Below are positions 48,290-61,509 of a stretch of 64,000 nucleotides of DNA, piece after piece. The translations under genes and the position numbers were made by a program. This DNA comes from Glandiceps talaboti (taxonomy: Eukaryota > Hemichordata > Enteropneusta > Spengelidae), in NCBI RefSeq assembly GCF_964340395.1, contig NC_135549.1, positions 1,362,501-1,426,500 of the forward strand, given 5' to 3'. The first letter of the stretch is position 1; each line of letters starts with the position of its first letter. The notes under the pieces are model-generated. The model saw only the letters and a program-made list of their open reading frames with translations, did no database searches and was not told where the DNA came from.

Positions 48290-51200
48290 CAACTTTACAT
48301 TTCAGCATTGACGGCTTACTCAGTCATTCACTGATACAACGTTACATTTCAGTTTTGGCGGCTTACTCAGTCATTCACTGATACAACATTACATTTCAGC
48401 ATTGATGGCTTATTCAGTCATTCACTGATACAACGTTACATTTCAGCATTGACGGCTTACTCAGTCATTCACTGATACAACTTTACATTTCAGCATTGGT
48501 GGCTTACTCAGTCATTCACTGATACAACATTACATTTCAGTATTGGTGGCTTACTCAGTCATTCACTGATACAACATTACATTTCAGCATTGGTGGTTTA
48601 CTCAGTCATTCACTGATACAACATTACATTTCAGCATTGGCGGCTTACTCAGTCATTCACTGATACAACATTACATTTCAGCATTGGTGGTTTACTCAGT
48701 CATTCACTGATACAACATTACATTTCAGCATTGGTGGCTTACTCAGTCATTCACTGATACAACATTACATTTCAGTATTGGTGGCTTACTCAGTCATTCA
48801 CTGATACAACATTACATTTCAGCATTGGTGGCTTACTCAGTCATTCACTGATACAACATTACATTTCAGCATTGGTGCCTTACTCAGTCATTCACTGGTA
48901 CAACATTACATTTCAGTATTGGTGGCTTACTCAGTCATTCACTGATACAACATTACATTTCAGCATTGGTGGCTTACTCAGTCATTCACTGATACAACAT
49001 TACATTTCAGTATTGGTGGCTTACTCAGTCATTCACTGATACAACATTACATTTCAGTATTGGCGGCTTACTCAGTCATTCACTGATACAACATTACATT
49101 TCAGCATTGGCGGCTAGCTTACACAGTCATTCACTGATACAACATTACATTTCAGCATTGGCGACTTTATACTCAGTCATTCACTGATACAACATTACAT
49201 TTCAGCATTGGCGACTTACTCAGTCATTCACTGATACAACATTACATTTCAGCATTGGCGACTTACTCAGTCATTCACTGATACAACATTACATTTCAGC
49301 ATTGGCGACTTACTCAGTCATTCACTGATACAACATTACATTTCAGTATTGGTGGCTTACTCAGTCATTCACTGATACAACATTACATTTCAGCATTGGT
49401 GGCTTACTCAGTCATTCACTGATACAACTTTATATTTCAGCATTGACGGCTTACTCAGTCATTCACTGATACAACATTACATTTCTGCATTGGCGACTTA
49501 CTCAGTCATTCACTGATACAACATTACATTTCAGCATTGGTGGCTTACTCAGTCATTCACTGATACAACATTACATTTCAGTATTGGTGGCTTACTCAGT
49601 CATTCACTGATACAACATTACATTTCAGCATTGGTGGCTTACTCAGTCATTCACTGATACAACATTACATTTCAGCATAATTGGCAGCTTACTCAGTCAT
49701 TCAATGATACAACATTACATTTCAGCATTGGCGACTTACTCAGTCATTCACTGATACAACATTACATTTCAGCATTGGTGGTTTACTCAGTCATTCACTG
49801 ATACAACATTACATTTCAGTATTGGTGGCTTACTCAGTCATTCACTGATACAACATTACATTTCAGCATTGGTGGTTTACTCAGTCATTCACTGATACAA
49901 CATTACATTTCAGCATTGGCGGCTTACTCAGTCATTCACTGATACAACATTACATTTCAGCATTGGTGGTTTACTCAGTCATTCACTGATACAACATTAC
50001 ATTTCAGCATTGGTGGCTTACTCAGTCATTCACTGATACAACATTACATTTCAGTATTGGTGGCTTACTCAGTCATTCACTGATACAACATTACATTTCA
50101 GCATTGGTGGCTTACTCAGTCATTCACTGATACAACATTACATTTCAGCATTGGTGCCTTACTCAGTCATTCACTGGTACAACATTACATTTCAGTATTG
50201 GTGGCTTACTCAGTCATTCACTGATACAACATTACATTTCAGCATTGGTGGCTTACTCAGTCATTCACTGATACAACATTACATTTCAGTATTGGTGGCT
50301 TACTCAGTCATTCACTGATACAACATTACATTTCAGTATTGGCGGCTTACTCAGTCATTCACTGATACAACATTACATTTCAGCATTGGCGGCTAGCTTA
50401 CACAGTCATTCACTGATACAACATTACATTTCAGCATTGGTGACTTTATACTCAGTCATTCACTGATACAACATTACATTTCAGCATTGGCGACTTACTC
50501 AGTCATTCACTGATACAACATTACATTTCAGCATTGGCGACTTACTCAGTCATTCACTGATACAACATTACATTTCAGCATTGGCGACTTACTCAGTCAT
50601 TCACTGATACAACATTACATTTCAGTATTGGTGGCTTACTCAGTCATTCACTGATACAACATTACATTTCAGCATTGGTGGCTTACTCAGTCATTCACTG
50701 ATACAACTTTATATTTCAGCATTGACGGCTTACTCAGTCATTCACTGATACAACATTACATTTCAGCATTGGCGACTTACTCAGTCATTCACTGATACAA
50801 CATTACATTTCAGCATTGGTGGCTTACTCAGTCATTCACTGATACAACATTACATTTCAGTATTGGTGGCTTACTCAGTCATTCACTGATACAACATTAC
50901 ATTTCAGCATTGGTGGCTTACTCAGTCATTCACTGATACAACATTACATTTCAGCATTGGCAGCTTACTCAGTCATTCAATGATACAACATTACATTTCA
51001 GCATTGGTGGCTTACTCAGTCATTCACTGATACAACTTTATATTTCAGCATTGACGGCTTACTCAGTCATTCACTGATACAACATTACATTTCAGCATTG
51101 GCGACTTACTCAGTCATTCACTGATACAACATTACATTTCAGCATTGGTGGCTTACTCAGTCATTCACTGATACAACATTACATTTCAGTATTGGTGGCT

Positions 51201-51560
51201 TACTCAGTCATTCACTGATACAACATTACATTTCAGCATTGGCGGCTTACTCAGTCATTCACTGATACAACATTACATTTCAGCATTGGCAGCTTACTCA
51301 GTCATTCAATGATACAACATTACATTTCAGCATTGGTGGCTTACTCAGTCATTCACTGATACAACGTTACATTTCAGTATTGGCGGCTTACTCAGTCATT
51401 CACTGATACAACATTACATTTCAGCATTGGCGACTTACTCAGTCATTCACTGATACAACATTACATTTCAGCATTGGTGTCTTACTCAGTCATTCACTGA
51501 TACAACTTTACATTTCAGTTTTGGCGGCTTACTCAGTCATTCACTGATACAACTTTATAT
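48290..51560. repeat. 47-bp minisatellite, about 69 copies, with higher-order structure
   Basis: The unit is TTACATTTCAGCATTGGTGG, then CTTACTCAGTCATTCACTGA, then TACAACA (47 bp). Variants: GGTGG/GGCGG/GGCGA/GACGG and CATT/TATT. Rare variants recur at a fixed offset: CGGCTAGCTT at 49111 and 50390, and ATTGGTGCCT with CACTGGTAC at 48871 and 50150, both 1279 bp apart. TCAATGATAC at 49701 and 50977 is 1276 apart, explained by a 3-bp insertion. A block of about 27 units was therefore duplicated. Nearly every unit has TTACATTTCAG, a good splice-acceptor match. No coding frame persists. Confidence 0.97.
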
Positions 51561-51824
51561 GCTTTTTAAAGGACTCTAAATGTTTCCCATGATACTATGA
51601 GTACCACAAAGTTTGTAATATTTGCTAACTTATGTAAAGTAGCAATTGTCTTTATTACTGTTTTTTTTGTATCTGTAAACAAATCATTTCCAGGTCTTGA
51701 CTATAACCCTGGTTATAGCATCAGGACTTCTATGTGGAAGTAACCAGCAGTGATATCAGTTATAAAATTACATGGTAGCAATGGTACACAATATTTAGAT
51801 TCTATTTCTCAATAGTTTTCTTCT

Positions 51825-52010
51825 GCCAGCCAAGGAAAATACACGAGACATGAGGGGCCATGTCACTTCAAGTCAAAGATGAGAAGTAACCAAACCGTTA
51901 TGGTGTGAGTATCTTCCTACTGAATGAAAAAAACTATTGGAGAATAATAGTTCTACCTGTGACAGCAAAAATGGAGAAAAGGAATGTGATTCTGAATGTT
52001 TTTAATGTAG
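51825..52010. repeat. Dispersed repeat, copy A (copy B at 61510-61705)
   Basis: Shared ordered blocks: CCAAGGAAAATA, GGGGCC.TGTCACT, GA.GGGAAGTGAC or equivalent, TGAGTAT.TTCC..CTGAAT, ATTGGAGAATAA.., ACC.GTG.CAG and TTTTAA.GT. The copies are in the same orientation and diverged. Confidence 0.75.
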
Positions 52011-52074
52011 AATCAATAACTTAGATTGACCATGGTATATTATAAATCCCATATTCTGTTTTGATTCTGTTGGT

Positions 52075-52230
52075 TTGCATTTCGTATACTCCTTACTCCT
52101 TACTGGATGTTGTAGACTTACGTTTGGTATACTACTCTTTACTGGATGTTGTAGGTTTGCGTTTGGTATACTTGGCTCCTTTCTGGATGTGTCGGCTTAT
52201 GTTTGGTGTACTACTCCTTACTGAATGTGA
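52075..52230. repeat. About 49-bp tandem repeat, about 3.5 copies
   Basis: GTTTGGTATACTACTCTTTA, then CTGGATGTTGTAGGTTTGC, repeats with drift between 52083 and 52230. Confidence 0.8.
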
Positions 52231-53170
52231 ATAGAGTTGACTTTTGTTAAAACAGCTGAATCACTACAACATCACCAGTGAACTGTATTTAACATATGTT
52301 AAAAATCAAAGTGCTTTGACATTTAAAATAACAAAGCTGGCTTCATAATATGCATCAAAGAATTATGATATGCAATAAATAATACGACATCTACATGAAA
52401 GTAATTTTTACCAGAATAATAACTCACCTGCAGCTAACCATCATACCAGATAAAGTTATTGCACACACCAAATGTTTTATTGTATTTGGCAAATAACAAT
52501 ACATTGCACATATATTTGAAGTATAATTCATGTTACTGTATCTTACATATTTTTTATGTCAAATAGAGTCCACTAAGTGATACCTTTTTCCAATTAGGCG
52601 GAAAAAAAATAATTGTGTGTTTCTTATAACATGGCCTCAGAAAAATAGGGTAGGTAGGTCGGGATTTTATATTTTATTTTTTGTATCTTTTCAATTGTTT
52701 TAATTTTTGACAAATATTGCTTTAACCCAAAACAAAACGAAATGTCAGAATACCCCTTCTGTGATAGTTTGATGAAATATATACAGACATGACTGGGGAA
52801 AGAAAACAGATGTACATAAAGGTCAAGAAGACAAAGAATTTCTCATTATTTTGTTTTAAATGTTTTTAAAATGTTTAGGGTTTAAACTAGGGTCAGTCGG
52901 GTTGTACTTCCGACATTTAATAGTTTGTCATCCTAGGTTTTAAATTAAATCAAAATGGAACTATGCCTATGATATTAGTGAACTAGACATGAAATGGTAA
53001 ATTAACATACATTGCACTTGCATCATGAATATATGAATGAAGTGGAATCAAATTTGAAACCAATTTTTTTAAAAAGTGTATCCCCAAAAATTCAAATGTT
53101 CTTCAAAGCAAACAAACCATATCGCTGTACTTTGTAGAATAGAATTTGATACCTGACGCCATTTTATGAT
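52231..53170. other. Intergenic, nothing recognised
   Basis: A GTAGGTAGGTCGGG / GGGTCAGTCGGG similarity (52650 and 52890) hints at a decayed element. Nothing firmer. Confidence 0.4.
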
Positions 53171-53172
53171 AT

Positions 53173-53340
53173 TAGTAATAGTAGAGTTACTTTATTGGAA
53201 TCTAGTTTTTGAAGTGACTACATACATGTAGCTTTTGTCCTAATCATTCAGATGTCATCAGCATACTGATACTATGTTTAGCTACATATATTAGTCACTT
53301 CAAAAACTAGATTCCAATAACCTAACTGTACTACTACTAT
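53173..53340. mobile_element. Hairpin MITE, about 168 bp
   Basis: The left arm from 53173 contains TTATTGGAATCTAGTTTTTG, then AAGTGACTA; its exact inverse lies at about 53292-53321. Imperfect pairing extends to both ends (TAGTAATAGTAGAGTTA against the inverse of TAACTGTACTACTACTA). The loop holds CATTCAGATGTCATCAGCAT. Confidence 0.8.
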
Positions 53341-56300
53341 ATTTGTACTTTGTTTCAATCCTTAATTTTATAGTGTTCAGCACCTATGAACTTTTAGGAT
53401 ATCTGGCACTTTAAAAGTGATATTGATATGATATCATTATATTCTGATCAGATCTACACATCATTATGAAATATGATAGGAGAGGAAAAAAGTGCATTCA
53501 GCCTTATTATTGTCAATCAACCCAAAGTGAAATGTTTGCATCGTGAAGTGGTATAGCAAAAGAGGGTTTTTTTAAAGTTTCTGTAACCGAAATTGATAAT
53601 GGGAAATATGATAAACGTATTCAACAATTCAGTCGACTGACATCTAGAATAACAAATCAAAAGATTCTTTATTGTCCATAACATTCAGATTTGGAAAGAA
53701 AAAATTACTGAATAAAATATACAAAAAAAGAAAAAAGAAATCTTTGAATTATATGGTTAAAAATAGATCTGATATCATATAAAGTTATTTCTTGCTTAAA
53801 ATGTAATCAAAACCCATATCAATTTGAATTTCATTAGATTTATGATTTCATATAACAATGGGGAATCAAATTTACCAAGATATGATATCACAAAAAAATA
53901 ACTACTCAGTTAGATTGGATTTCATTCTCTAAATGATAGTCCATCCAGGGAGTGAGTCGACCAATAGACACACCAACTGGAGAGGTTGTCTTAATGTATA
54001 AAGCTTAAAATGTAACAGTACTTAATGATCCATGAGTTTGCCTCAGTCATGTCTCATCATTACGTGCCACTGACTTGCCATCCTTTGTAACTCATCAACC
54101 TGAAAGAGAAAGACACCTCGTGATACTCACTGTCACACTCAGAAGTTGACTACTTTATGTCTATGTTGGAGCTAATGAATGTGTAGTTGGAGTCATGATT
54201 TAGTCAGTTTTATAGTCTATGTGACAAAGGAATAGGATTACAATGACTTCAGAAATTGTTCAGTCCTTCCCTGCCTTCTTCCCAAGTACAAACAGGACAA
54301 CACAGCACGACCAAGGACAACATATAAGACACATTTCTGCTCAAACTAGTAATATATATATCTTATCCATCTACTGATGCAATCCTTTCAGAAAATTCAC
54401 TGAAACAGAAATTAAAACAAAAGTTTTACAAAAATTTCCCAAATTTTAAAGTGTCTATGAAACTGGTGAAGGGGCAACATGGCTTTAGATATTATCTAAT
54501 GCCATATTACCCCATCATTAGTTTCATAATTAACTTTCATTTATCTGCTATGTGCAACTGTCTGAAAATGATTTGTACCACAAGGCTGGTGGCCAATTAA
54601 AGTCCAGAAATAAATTATTATTAGTAGTATATGTTGTTTGCCAAATACCTTTCCATATCTTGCAGCAAGAAGTCATTTTTCCGGTAATAATGGTGAGCTA
54701 TTTTACCGGAAAAATTACCTCGAGCATAACATACTCATATGTGATAACATACTTATACGTCACCTGCGACTACGAATTCATTTTTGAATGTCTAAAACTG
54801 CTGTTTCATTTCAAAATAACCTGCGTTATACTGTTGAGCATAGTATCACACACTTCTCTGATACCTGCAGTGCAGTTGTTTACATCTCAGCCTTAACTTT
54901 ATCATCCAATCAGAGTGCGCGTTTGCTCAGTAGTATGTCGTAATGTTTACTATTTGCATATCACCCAGTGATATATTCAAACTTATAGCAATCAGCTGAA
55001 AAATGAGTGCGTCTTTGTTTTGTGTACTGTATTCCATTAAATGTACATAAATGTTCGTGATATGCTTTGTTGGTTTAGTTAAGCAAAAATTGCACCCTTT
55101 TTGGCTTGGCGGCAATTTTGATATCCTTCATAAATTTTGGAATTCATGTTTACGATCGTGTGACGACCTTGCGTTCACCATCACTGGACTTTTGCCATTC
55201 CGTGTGGAATTTTTGATGATTTCCCTGTGACACAAAACATACAGTTCAAAGACATGTTATATGTATACTACAATGATATTTTGTACAGTTGACAACAAAT
55301 TTGGCATTTGGAAATGCTGGTTATAGCTGTATTTCTAGTTGTCTGCTCGGTTTGTTTAAAAGGGGACGTTCTGTGATCATGTGACACAACAAGCAAAAAT
55401 ATGGCTGTTGGTGAAAAATGCGCCTGCATATCTGCAGGTCTGTTAACCAATCAGAATGCGAGATTAGTGACAGATGACTTATAATTATTATTATATGTAG
55501 TATTTAACTCTGGTCCTCCCATAAGTCTTGTAATTCCTTGCCATGACAGTCATAAAAATAGTCTCAACTTTTTCCAAGTCCTCAACTCAGCAGCCGTATA
55601 CGAACTTCAAGTAGATCTTTATATGTACTTTTCTGAAGCATTGGAAGAGGCTATTAAAATCAGTTCTGCTCACAGATCAGTGTGCGTGCATCTCTCTGTA
55701 CACATTCCAGACTTTGTTCAAACCTGGCACAAAGATAACACAATACAGGGATGCATGACATGTACACATCATTAATATTCAATATAGTTTGTCAATTGTC
55801 ATGCCTTTATATTTTTTCCTATCAAAATCACATTTTTTAATGATGCAAGCCTTCTGTCTTTTCCTTTAATTAAATTATCCTTACTCACAGTATATAACAT
55901 TACATGATCAAGATCAGAGAGGGACAGAAGTCCATAAAATTAAAAGTACACTAATGCCAATTTAATATAGAAATATTACATTGCACTAATAGTTTGTTTG
56001 TATATTCTGTTAGAAGTTTGATACATGCTTACTTCAATCCTGTCACACAGTGTGCCAGGAAGCCTGTCCTGTTGTGTTTTTGTATTTGTTTCTGTGTGCG
56101 TATATCCTGTATACCTAGCAGGCTTAAGGTGCCATACCAGTTTCCATCATTGAGGCCACTTCATCATAAAAGTGCCAAATTTCCTGTAATATAATATACC
56201 ATTAAAGCCAAAAAATATCATTTCCATCAATTTTGCAATAAATTTTGAAAGGAAATTGCATTTAAACAGTGCTCTAGGTGTTCAAGAAACTTGATCATTT

Positions 56301-56740
56301 TTTGACTTGGGTGTATTTTATTATTCTGGATGTGTACTCATCAAACATGTGTGGATAATAGCCTGTGGCAGTAGAGCTGTCTCTGCTATTACATACAATA
56401 TTTTTAAAAGAGGATGAATTGATTTGGATATTGTGTTCCTCTACACAGATGTTTCCACCACCTCAACAAAAGGTGAAATATGGGGATTTCCCTGCAAATT
56501 GCCTGAACTCAGTCCAGTTACATGAGTTATTGCTCAGGGGAGTCATTTGAAATTACTCACTGTGGTTTTCTCGTTTACCTTTTTTATATACTCCAGCTCC
56601 ATCATCAATCATATGCAATACAAAATAGCAATTTCAACAAACTCTGTGTGTGTAGCTTGTACACCATTTCTAATCCTAGTATTCAAATTTTGCAAAACAG
56701 GTTTTCAGTAAGTAGATTTGCTATCATGTGTCATCAGTCA
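53341..56740. other. Intergenic; one perfect hairpin and a CCAATCAGAATGCG duplication
   Basis: TTTTTCCGGTAA (54676-54687) is perfectly inverted at 54703-54714. CCAATCAGAGTGCGCG (54905) and CCAATCAGAATGCGAG (55447) are direct near-copies 542 bp apart. The 114-codon frame at 54552-54896 overlaps the hairpin and matches nothing I know. No splice-bounded exon is seen. Confidence 0.45.
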
Positions 56741-56744
56741 TCCT

Positions 56745-57660
56745 TATCAGTCGATTTACCTGCTATCTATAGACTTGAAAACTCAAAATACCAGCTACTG
56801 ACTAGATGATATCAGAGCTAGTATCAATCTATTTACCTGCTATCTATAGACTTGAAAACCCAAAATACCAGCTACTGACTAGATGATATCGGAGCTAGTA
56901 TCAATCTATTTACCTGCTATCTATAGACTTGAAAACTCAAAATACCAGCTACTGACTAGATGATATCAGAGCTAGTATCAATCTATTTACCTGCTATCTA
57001 TAGACTTGAAAACTCAAAATACCAGCTACTGACTAGATGATATCAGAGCTAGTATCAATCTATTTACCTGCTATCTATAGACTTGAAAACTCAAAATACC
57101 AGCTACTGACTAGATGATATCGGAGCTAGTATCAATCGATTTACCTGCTATCTATAGACTTGAAAACTCAAAATACCAGCTACTGACTAGATGATATCAG
57201 AGCTAGTATCAATCTATTTACCTGCTATCTATAGACTTGAAAACTCAAAATACCAGCTACTGACTAGATGATATCGGAGCTAGTATCAATCTATTAACCT
57301 GCTATCTATAGACTTGAAAACTGAAAATACCAGCTACTGACTAGATGATATCGGAGCTAGTATCAATCTATTTACCTGTTATCTATAGACTTGAAAACTG
57401 AAAATACCAGCTACTGACTAGATGATATCAGAGCTAGTATCAATCTATTTACCTGCTATCTATAGACTTGAAAACTCAAAATACCAGCTACTGACTAGAT
57501 GATATCAGAGCTAGTATCAATCTATTTACCTGCTATCTATAGACTTGAAAACTCAAAATACCAGCTACTGACTAGATGATATCAGAGCTAGTATCAATCT
57601 ATTTACCTGCTATCTATAGACTTGAAAACTCAAAATACCAGCTACTGACTAGATGATATC
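56745..57660. repeat. 77-bp minisatellite, about 12 copies
   Basis: The unit runs ATCAATCTATTTACCTGCTA, then TCTATAGACTTGAAAACTCA, then AAATACCAGCTACTGACTAG, then ATGATATCAGAGCTAGT. Differences are few (CAG/CGG in GATATCAGAG, ACTC/ACTG). Because 77 is not a multiple of three, no frame persists. Confidence 0.97.
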
Positions 57661-57794
57661 AGAATATCTCTATAATTTAGTAGTAATACTTCAAAAAACC
57701 ACAAACAGGATAAATATAGATTTGGAAATAACCTTTCCATTGTTAATAAAAGAAGATGCATTTTATCACAACTGAACAAGTTCAATAGTGCTAT

Positions 57795-57912
57795 AGGCAT
57801 GGTTAATGGGGAACGCCACTCCAGGAAATAAAACCTTTTTTTCATAAATTTTAGGTTCTGTCATGATTTAACATCACATTTTGCTTGGTTGCCAAGAAAC
57901 ACCAAATTGATT
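57795..57912. repeat. Dispersed repeat, copy A (copy B at 63395-63505)
   Basis: Both copies share GCCACTCCAG.AAATA, TTTTCATAAA.TTT.GGTTCT, then CA.GATTT, then TTGCCAAGAAACACCAAATT (copy B has TTGGCAAGAAACACCAAATT), in the same order and strand. Confidence 0.75.
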
Positions 57913-57916
57913 TCAC

Positions 57917-60427
57917 TAGAGTAGTTATCATTCATTGATTGCTTTTACCTTGCACTTTCACATTGATAAACAGTTATCATTCATTGATTGCTTTTACCTT
58001 GCACTTTCACAATGTTGGGGTGGGGTGGGGGGTCAATTTCACCCATTATCAAGTTAGTCACCTAGAAATAAAGCATTTAAGGAGAAGGAGTAAGGGGGCT
58101 ATGTGTTCTTAGTTCTGCAAAGGCTTGTTTCTGCAGGGTTTCTCTCACTGTAGCAAACTTTCATTAGAGAACAGCATGAATATCTGTGCAACTGTTATCA
58201 AGTAGTAAACAATAATGCAAGGTAGAGACATTGATTACACTTCATCATTAAACCATAATATTGATCATAATGATAATGATAATGATAATGATCATAGTAG
58301 TATCATTGTCTCAGTACACTTTCTGTATATCACACCTAACTTGAAGGCAGCTGCCTTGCTTGTTAGTCGTCTTAATGACAGTCCAATCCCTAATATACCG
58401 GTGATTAATCTCACTCTCGGCTAGTATTTGTTGGTCAAATTTTAATCATGAGTTACAGAAGAATGCTCATGCGTTTTATTTCAGTAAGATTTTCTAGCGG
58501 TAATACCTTTTATGGTTATAATAAATCTTGTCTATAAAATGAATGGCTGTGTATGGATGTAGCATCTACAGTAAAGAACCTGTATTTTATTGATTGCACA
58601 GGGGAATACAAGAACAATCAATGATCAGTGTTCAAAGTGCACTGCCTTTATACTGTACAGCAATGATTGATCATTTTATTTTCCTACCACGTTTTAGTAG
58701 TTAGTTGACACAGAGAGCAGGTAACCTGCTATCCACAGTACAGTTTATATGGACTAAAAATACCCCCAGGGTTTTGCAGCTTTTTAATGGGTAATCCAAG
58801 TGTCTTGCAGTTTAAATGCTTTGGAGTGTCATTCTGACAGGTTGGGTGTGAAACCTGCCATATTATAGTTGCATTTATGTGGAGTGGGATGTGTGAGACA
58901 ATGATGAGGTCATTCCCACTGGGTAACAACAGACCTGTATAATCTTGTATGATTTCAGTTGCTCCCAGGTAGCTAAACTTTCAGTCACCTTTTTATTGCC
59001 CCCATTTCATTAGAACATGTGTTGTCCATGAATAGAAGGGGTTGGATTTCTCAATTATGTTTACAATCTATTTATGATGCATAGTCATGACTATTGGTTT
59101 TGCTTTGGTATTTGGGCCACATCTGTAGCCAGGATGTTTGTCATCTGAGCTTTCTGACAAACTTTAGAGCTTCATGCACATCTTTCTAAATTTAGGACCT
59201 TTTATTTGTTTATTTTGATATCAAATAAAATATATGAACAAAAGCTATGGAATATATGCCATTTATGTTTGCAAATAGTTGTTGTACTCAAAAAAAAGTA
59301 GAATAAATAATGTTTGCAGTGAGTCTATATATCATTGTTGTTATAGGCTGTAATGAAATTAAATGACGGAAACCCAGGCTCAAATATGTCAGTTGAAATG
59401 ATCTCGTAAGTTGTATGCCCGGTGGTTCACACCTCATATAATCAACAATGTCTTACTTGTGGGATCACATATTCATTCAATATATGAATTCAAGTGTTGG
59501 TAATAAACTGGACTTTTACTTGTGTTAGATGGTGGGATATAGTGAAGGGTTTTTAAAACCAGGTGTTAGTTTGAATGACAGCAATTTATCACTTAAGAGT
59601 CAATGTGGATTTCCTGCATAACCACTAGTGACATAGAGATTTTGATCTTGTACATAACTTCAATAAACTTAAAGCCAAAGGTTTACAGGAGTCGAACAGA
59701 CTGAGCGTAGCGCATATAAAATGTAGTAATATGTAAGACAGATGCTGCTAATGTTAGGATATGGCACGTACAAGTCAGTCTTATTAAGTTAGGGCACAGC
59801 CTCTTTACCCTAACACTCATTTACACTGGCTCATTCCCTTGGCAAAGCCTTGTTTCCTTCTAAACAGATGTTTCCAAACGACAAACATATCCATGTTGTA
59901 AACAAGTGCTAACAAGATAATTTCAGAAGATGTTTATCAGGAAAATAGTAAGAATAAAAAAACTTTAACTGTTGATGAACAAAATTTAATTGTCGTCAGT
60001 TTACGTGTTAGCGTTTCTATCAAAGTAATTAAGTTTTGATTTGAAGAAAACATTGACATAATTGTCAATATGTCTCATAATTTTGTTATAAATTCAAAGC
60101 AAAAAGTAATTTTTACACCTTTAAATTTTATTCTGTGTTATGATATGAGTTACTGACTAAAGTTTTGCCCATTTAATATTTCACTTATTAAAAGTTAGAT
60201 GGAACGATAGCTCAATTTTTGTTTCATGTAAAATAGATATGAGAGAGCCAGTATTCAGTCATTTAGTCTATTGATTTTAGTAGCACTGTTATGTTGCTTT
60301 GATTTATCCAGTATCATTTAGTATTGAAAGGCACAGCTGAGTTCATACATTGAAGGACAAAATGTCAAAACTGTTTATCAATGTGAAAGTGCAAGGTAAA
60401 AGCAATCAATGAATGATAACTACTCTA
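57917..60427. mobile_element. 2.5-kb interval bounded by a perfect 59-bp inverted repeat, candidate non-autonomous DNA element
   Basis: 57917-57975 (TAGAGTAGTTATCATTCATT, then GATTGCTTTTACCTTGCACT, then TTCACATTGATAAACAGTT) is the exact reverse complement of 60369-60427. If the outer TA on each side is a target duplication, the inverted repeat starts GAGTAGTTATC and the insertion looks Tc1/mariner-like. A tandem second copy of about 40 bp lies just inside the left end (57972-58011). No transposase frame is visible in between. An inversion duplication is the alternative. Confidence 0.5.
58257..58285. repeat. (GATAAT)n short microsatellite
   Basis: About four GATAAT units within the interval bounded by the inverted repeat. 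The rest of 58012-60368 shows no gene. Confidence 0.8.
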
Positions 60428-60819
60428 TACCATGGAGTGAATGCTGTTTGAACTACTCATATTTGAACACCATTCAAAATGATAGTGACATGTTTTCTTT
60501 GTCAGTTTGTGTTCATAACTTGGTTTCTTGGTGAAAGATGTATGCTTATCAGTATCAGTATGTTTATGTGACAAGTTATAATCTAACCCAGTAGGAGCAT
60601 TCTCACAAGTCAGAGTGCATATTTCTACTGAAGCAACGAAATACATGTAAGTATCTCTTGGCGTGGGTACGTTTTGGATAGTGCCATAAAGAGACCTGTG
60701 GTTTACGATGTTGAGTAGAAGCAAAGTTTCATGTAAGTTAACCAGTAAGTATACTTTAAATTCATAAAGACAATCTATCCTTCATAACATAAAACTTATT
60801 TGTGATACAACCCACATAG

Positions 60820-61300
60820 AAACTAGTGTTTTTACTAAGGTTAGTAAATAGGTAAAATCTACCATGTTCCCCAGCCATTTTACCAGGGTTCCTTACCAGT
60901 GTTTTTACTAAGGTTAGTAAATAGGTAAAATCTACTGTGTTCCCCAGCCATTTTACCAGGGTTCCTTACCAGTGTTTTTACTAAGGTTAGTAAATAGGTA
61001 AAATCTACTGTGTTCCCCAGCCATTTTACCAGGGTTCCTTACCAGTGTTTTTACTAAGGTTAGTAAATAGGTAAAATCTACTGTGTTCCCCAGCCATTTT
61101 ACCAGGGTTCCTTACCAGTGTTTTTACTAAGGTTAGTAAATAGGTAAAATCTACTGTGTTCCCCAGCCATTTTACCAGGGTTCCTTACCAGTGTTTTTAC
61201 TAAGGTTAGTAAATAGGTAAAATCTACTGTGTTCCCCAGCCATTTTACCAGGGTTCCTTACCAGTGTTTTTACTAAAGGTAGTAAATAGGTAAAATCTAG
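60820..61300. repeat. 73-bp minisatellite, about 6.5 copies
   Basis: The unit runs CCAGTGTTTTTACTAAGGTT, then AGTAAATAGGTAAAATCTAC, then TGTGTTCCCCAGCCATTTTA, then CCAGGGTTCCTTA. Copies are nearly identical except the first and last. Confidence 0.97.
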
Positions 61301-61509
61301 TTGATACTATGGGGAAACTCTTCCACTTTTCTCCCTTTCTCCCTTTCAGTTACTGGGGTTCCACTACCTTAGCAAAACCTTTGGAAAACAGTACAAATAT
61401 TTGAACAAAGTCCCAATTCCATGGTAGTTTGAAAACCATGAAAGAGTGTAAAAATATGGACTGTGCGCAAAGTATATAAGTAGATGTTATTCCGCAATAT
61501 TTGTCTTCA

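Noticed and set aside
48290-51560. CRISPR-like regularly spaced repeats
   Set aside because: Direct tandem minisatellite without unique spacers in a eukaryotic genome; the same applies to the other arrays.
54552-54896. 114-codon hydrophobic frame
   Set aside because: No family motif or splice context; contains a DNA hairpin and AT-driven hydrophobic composition.
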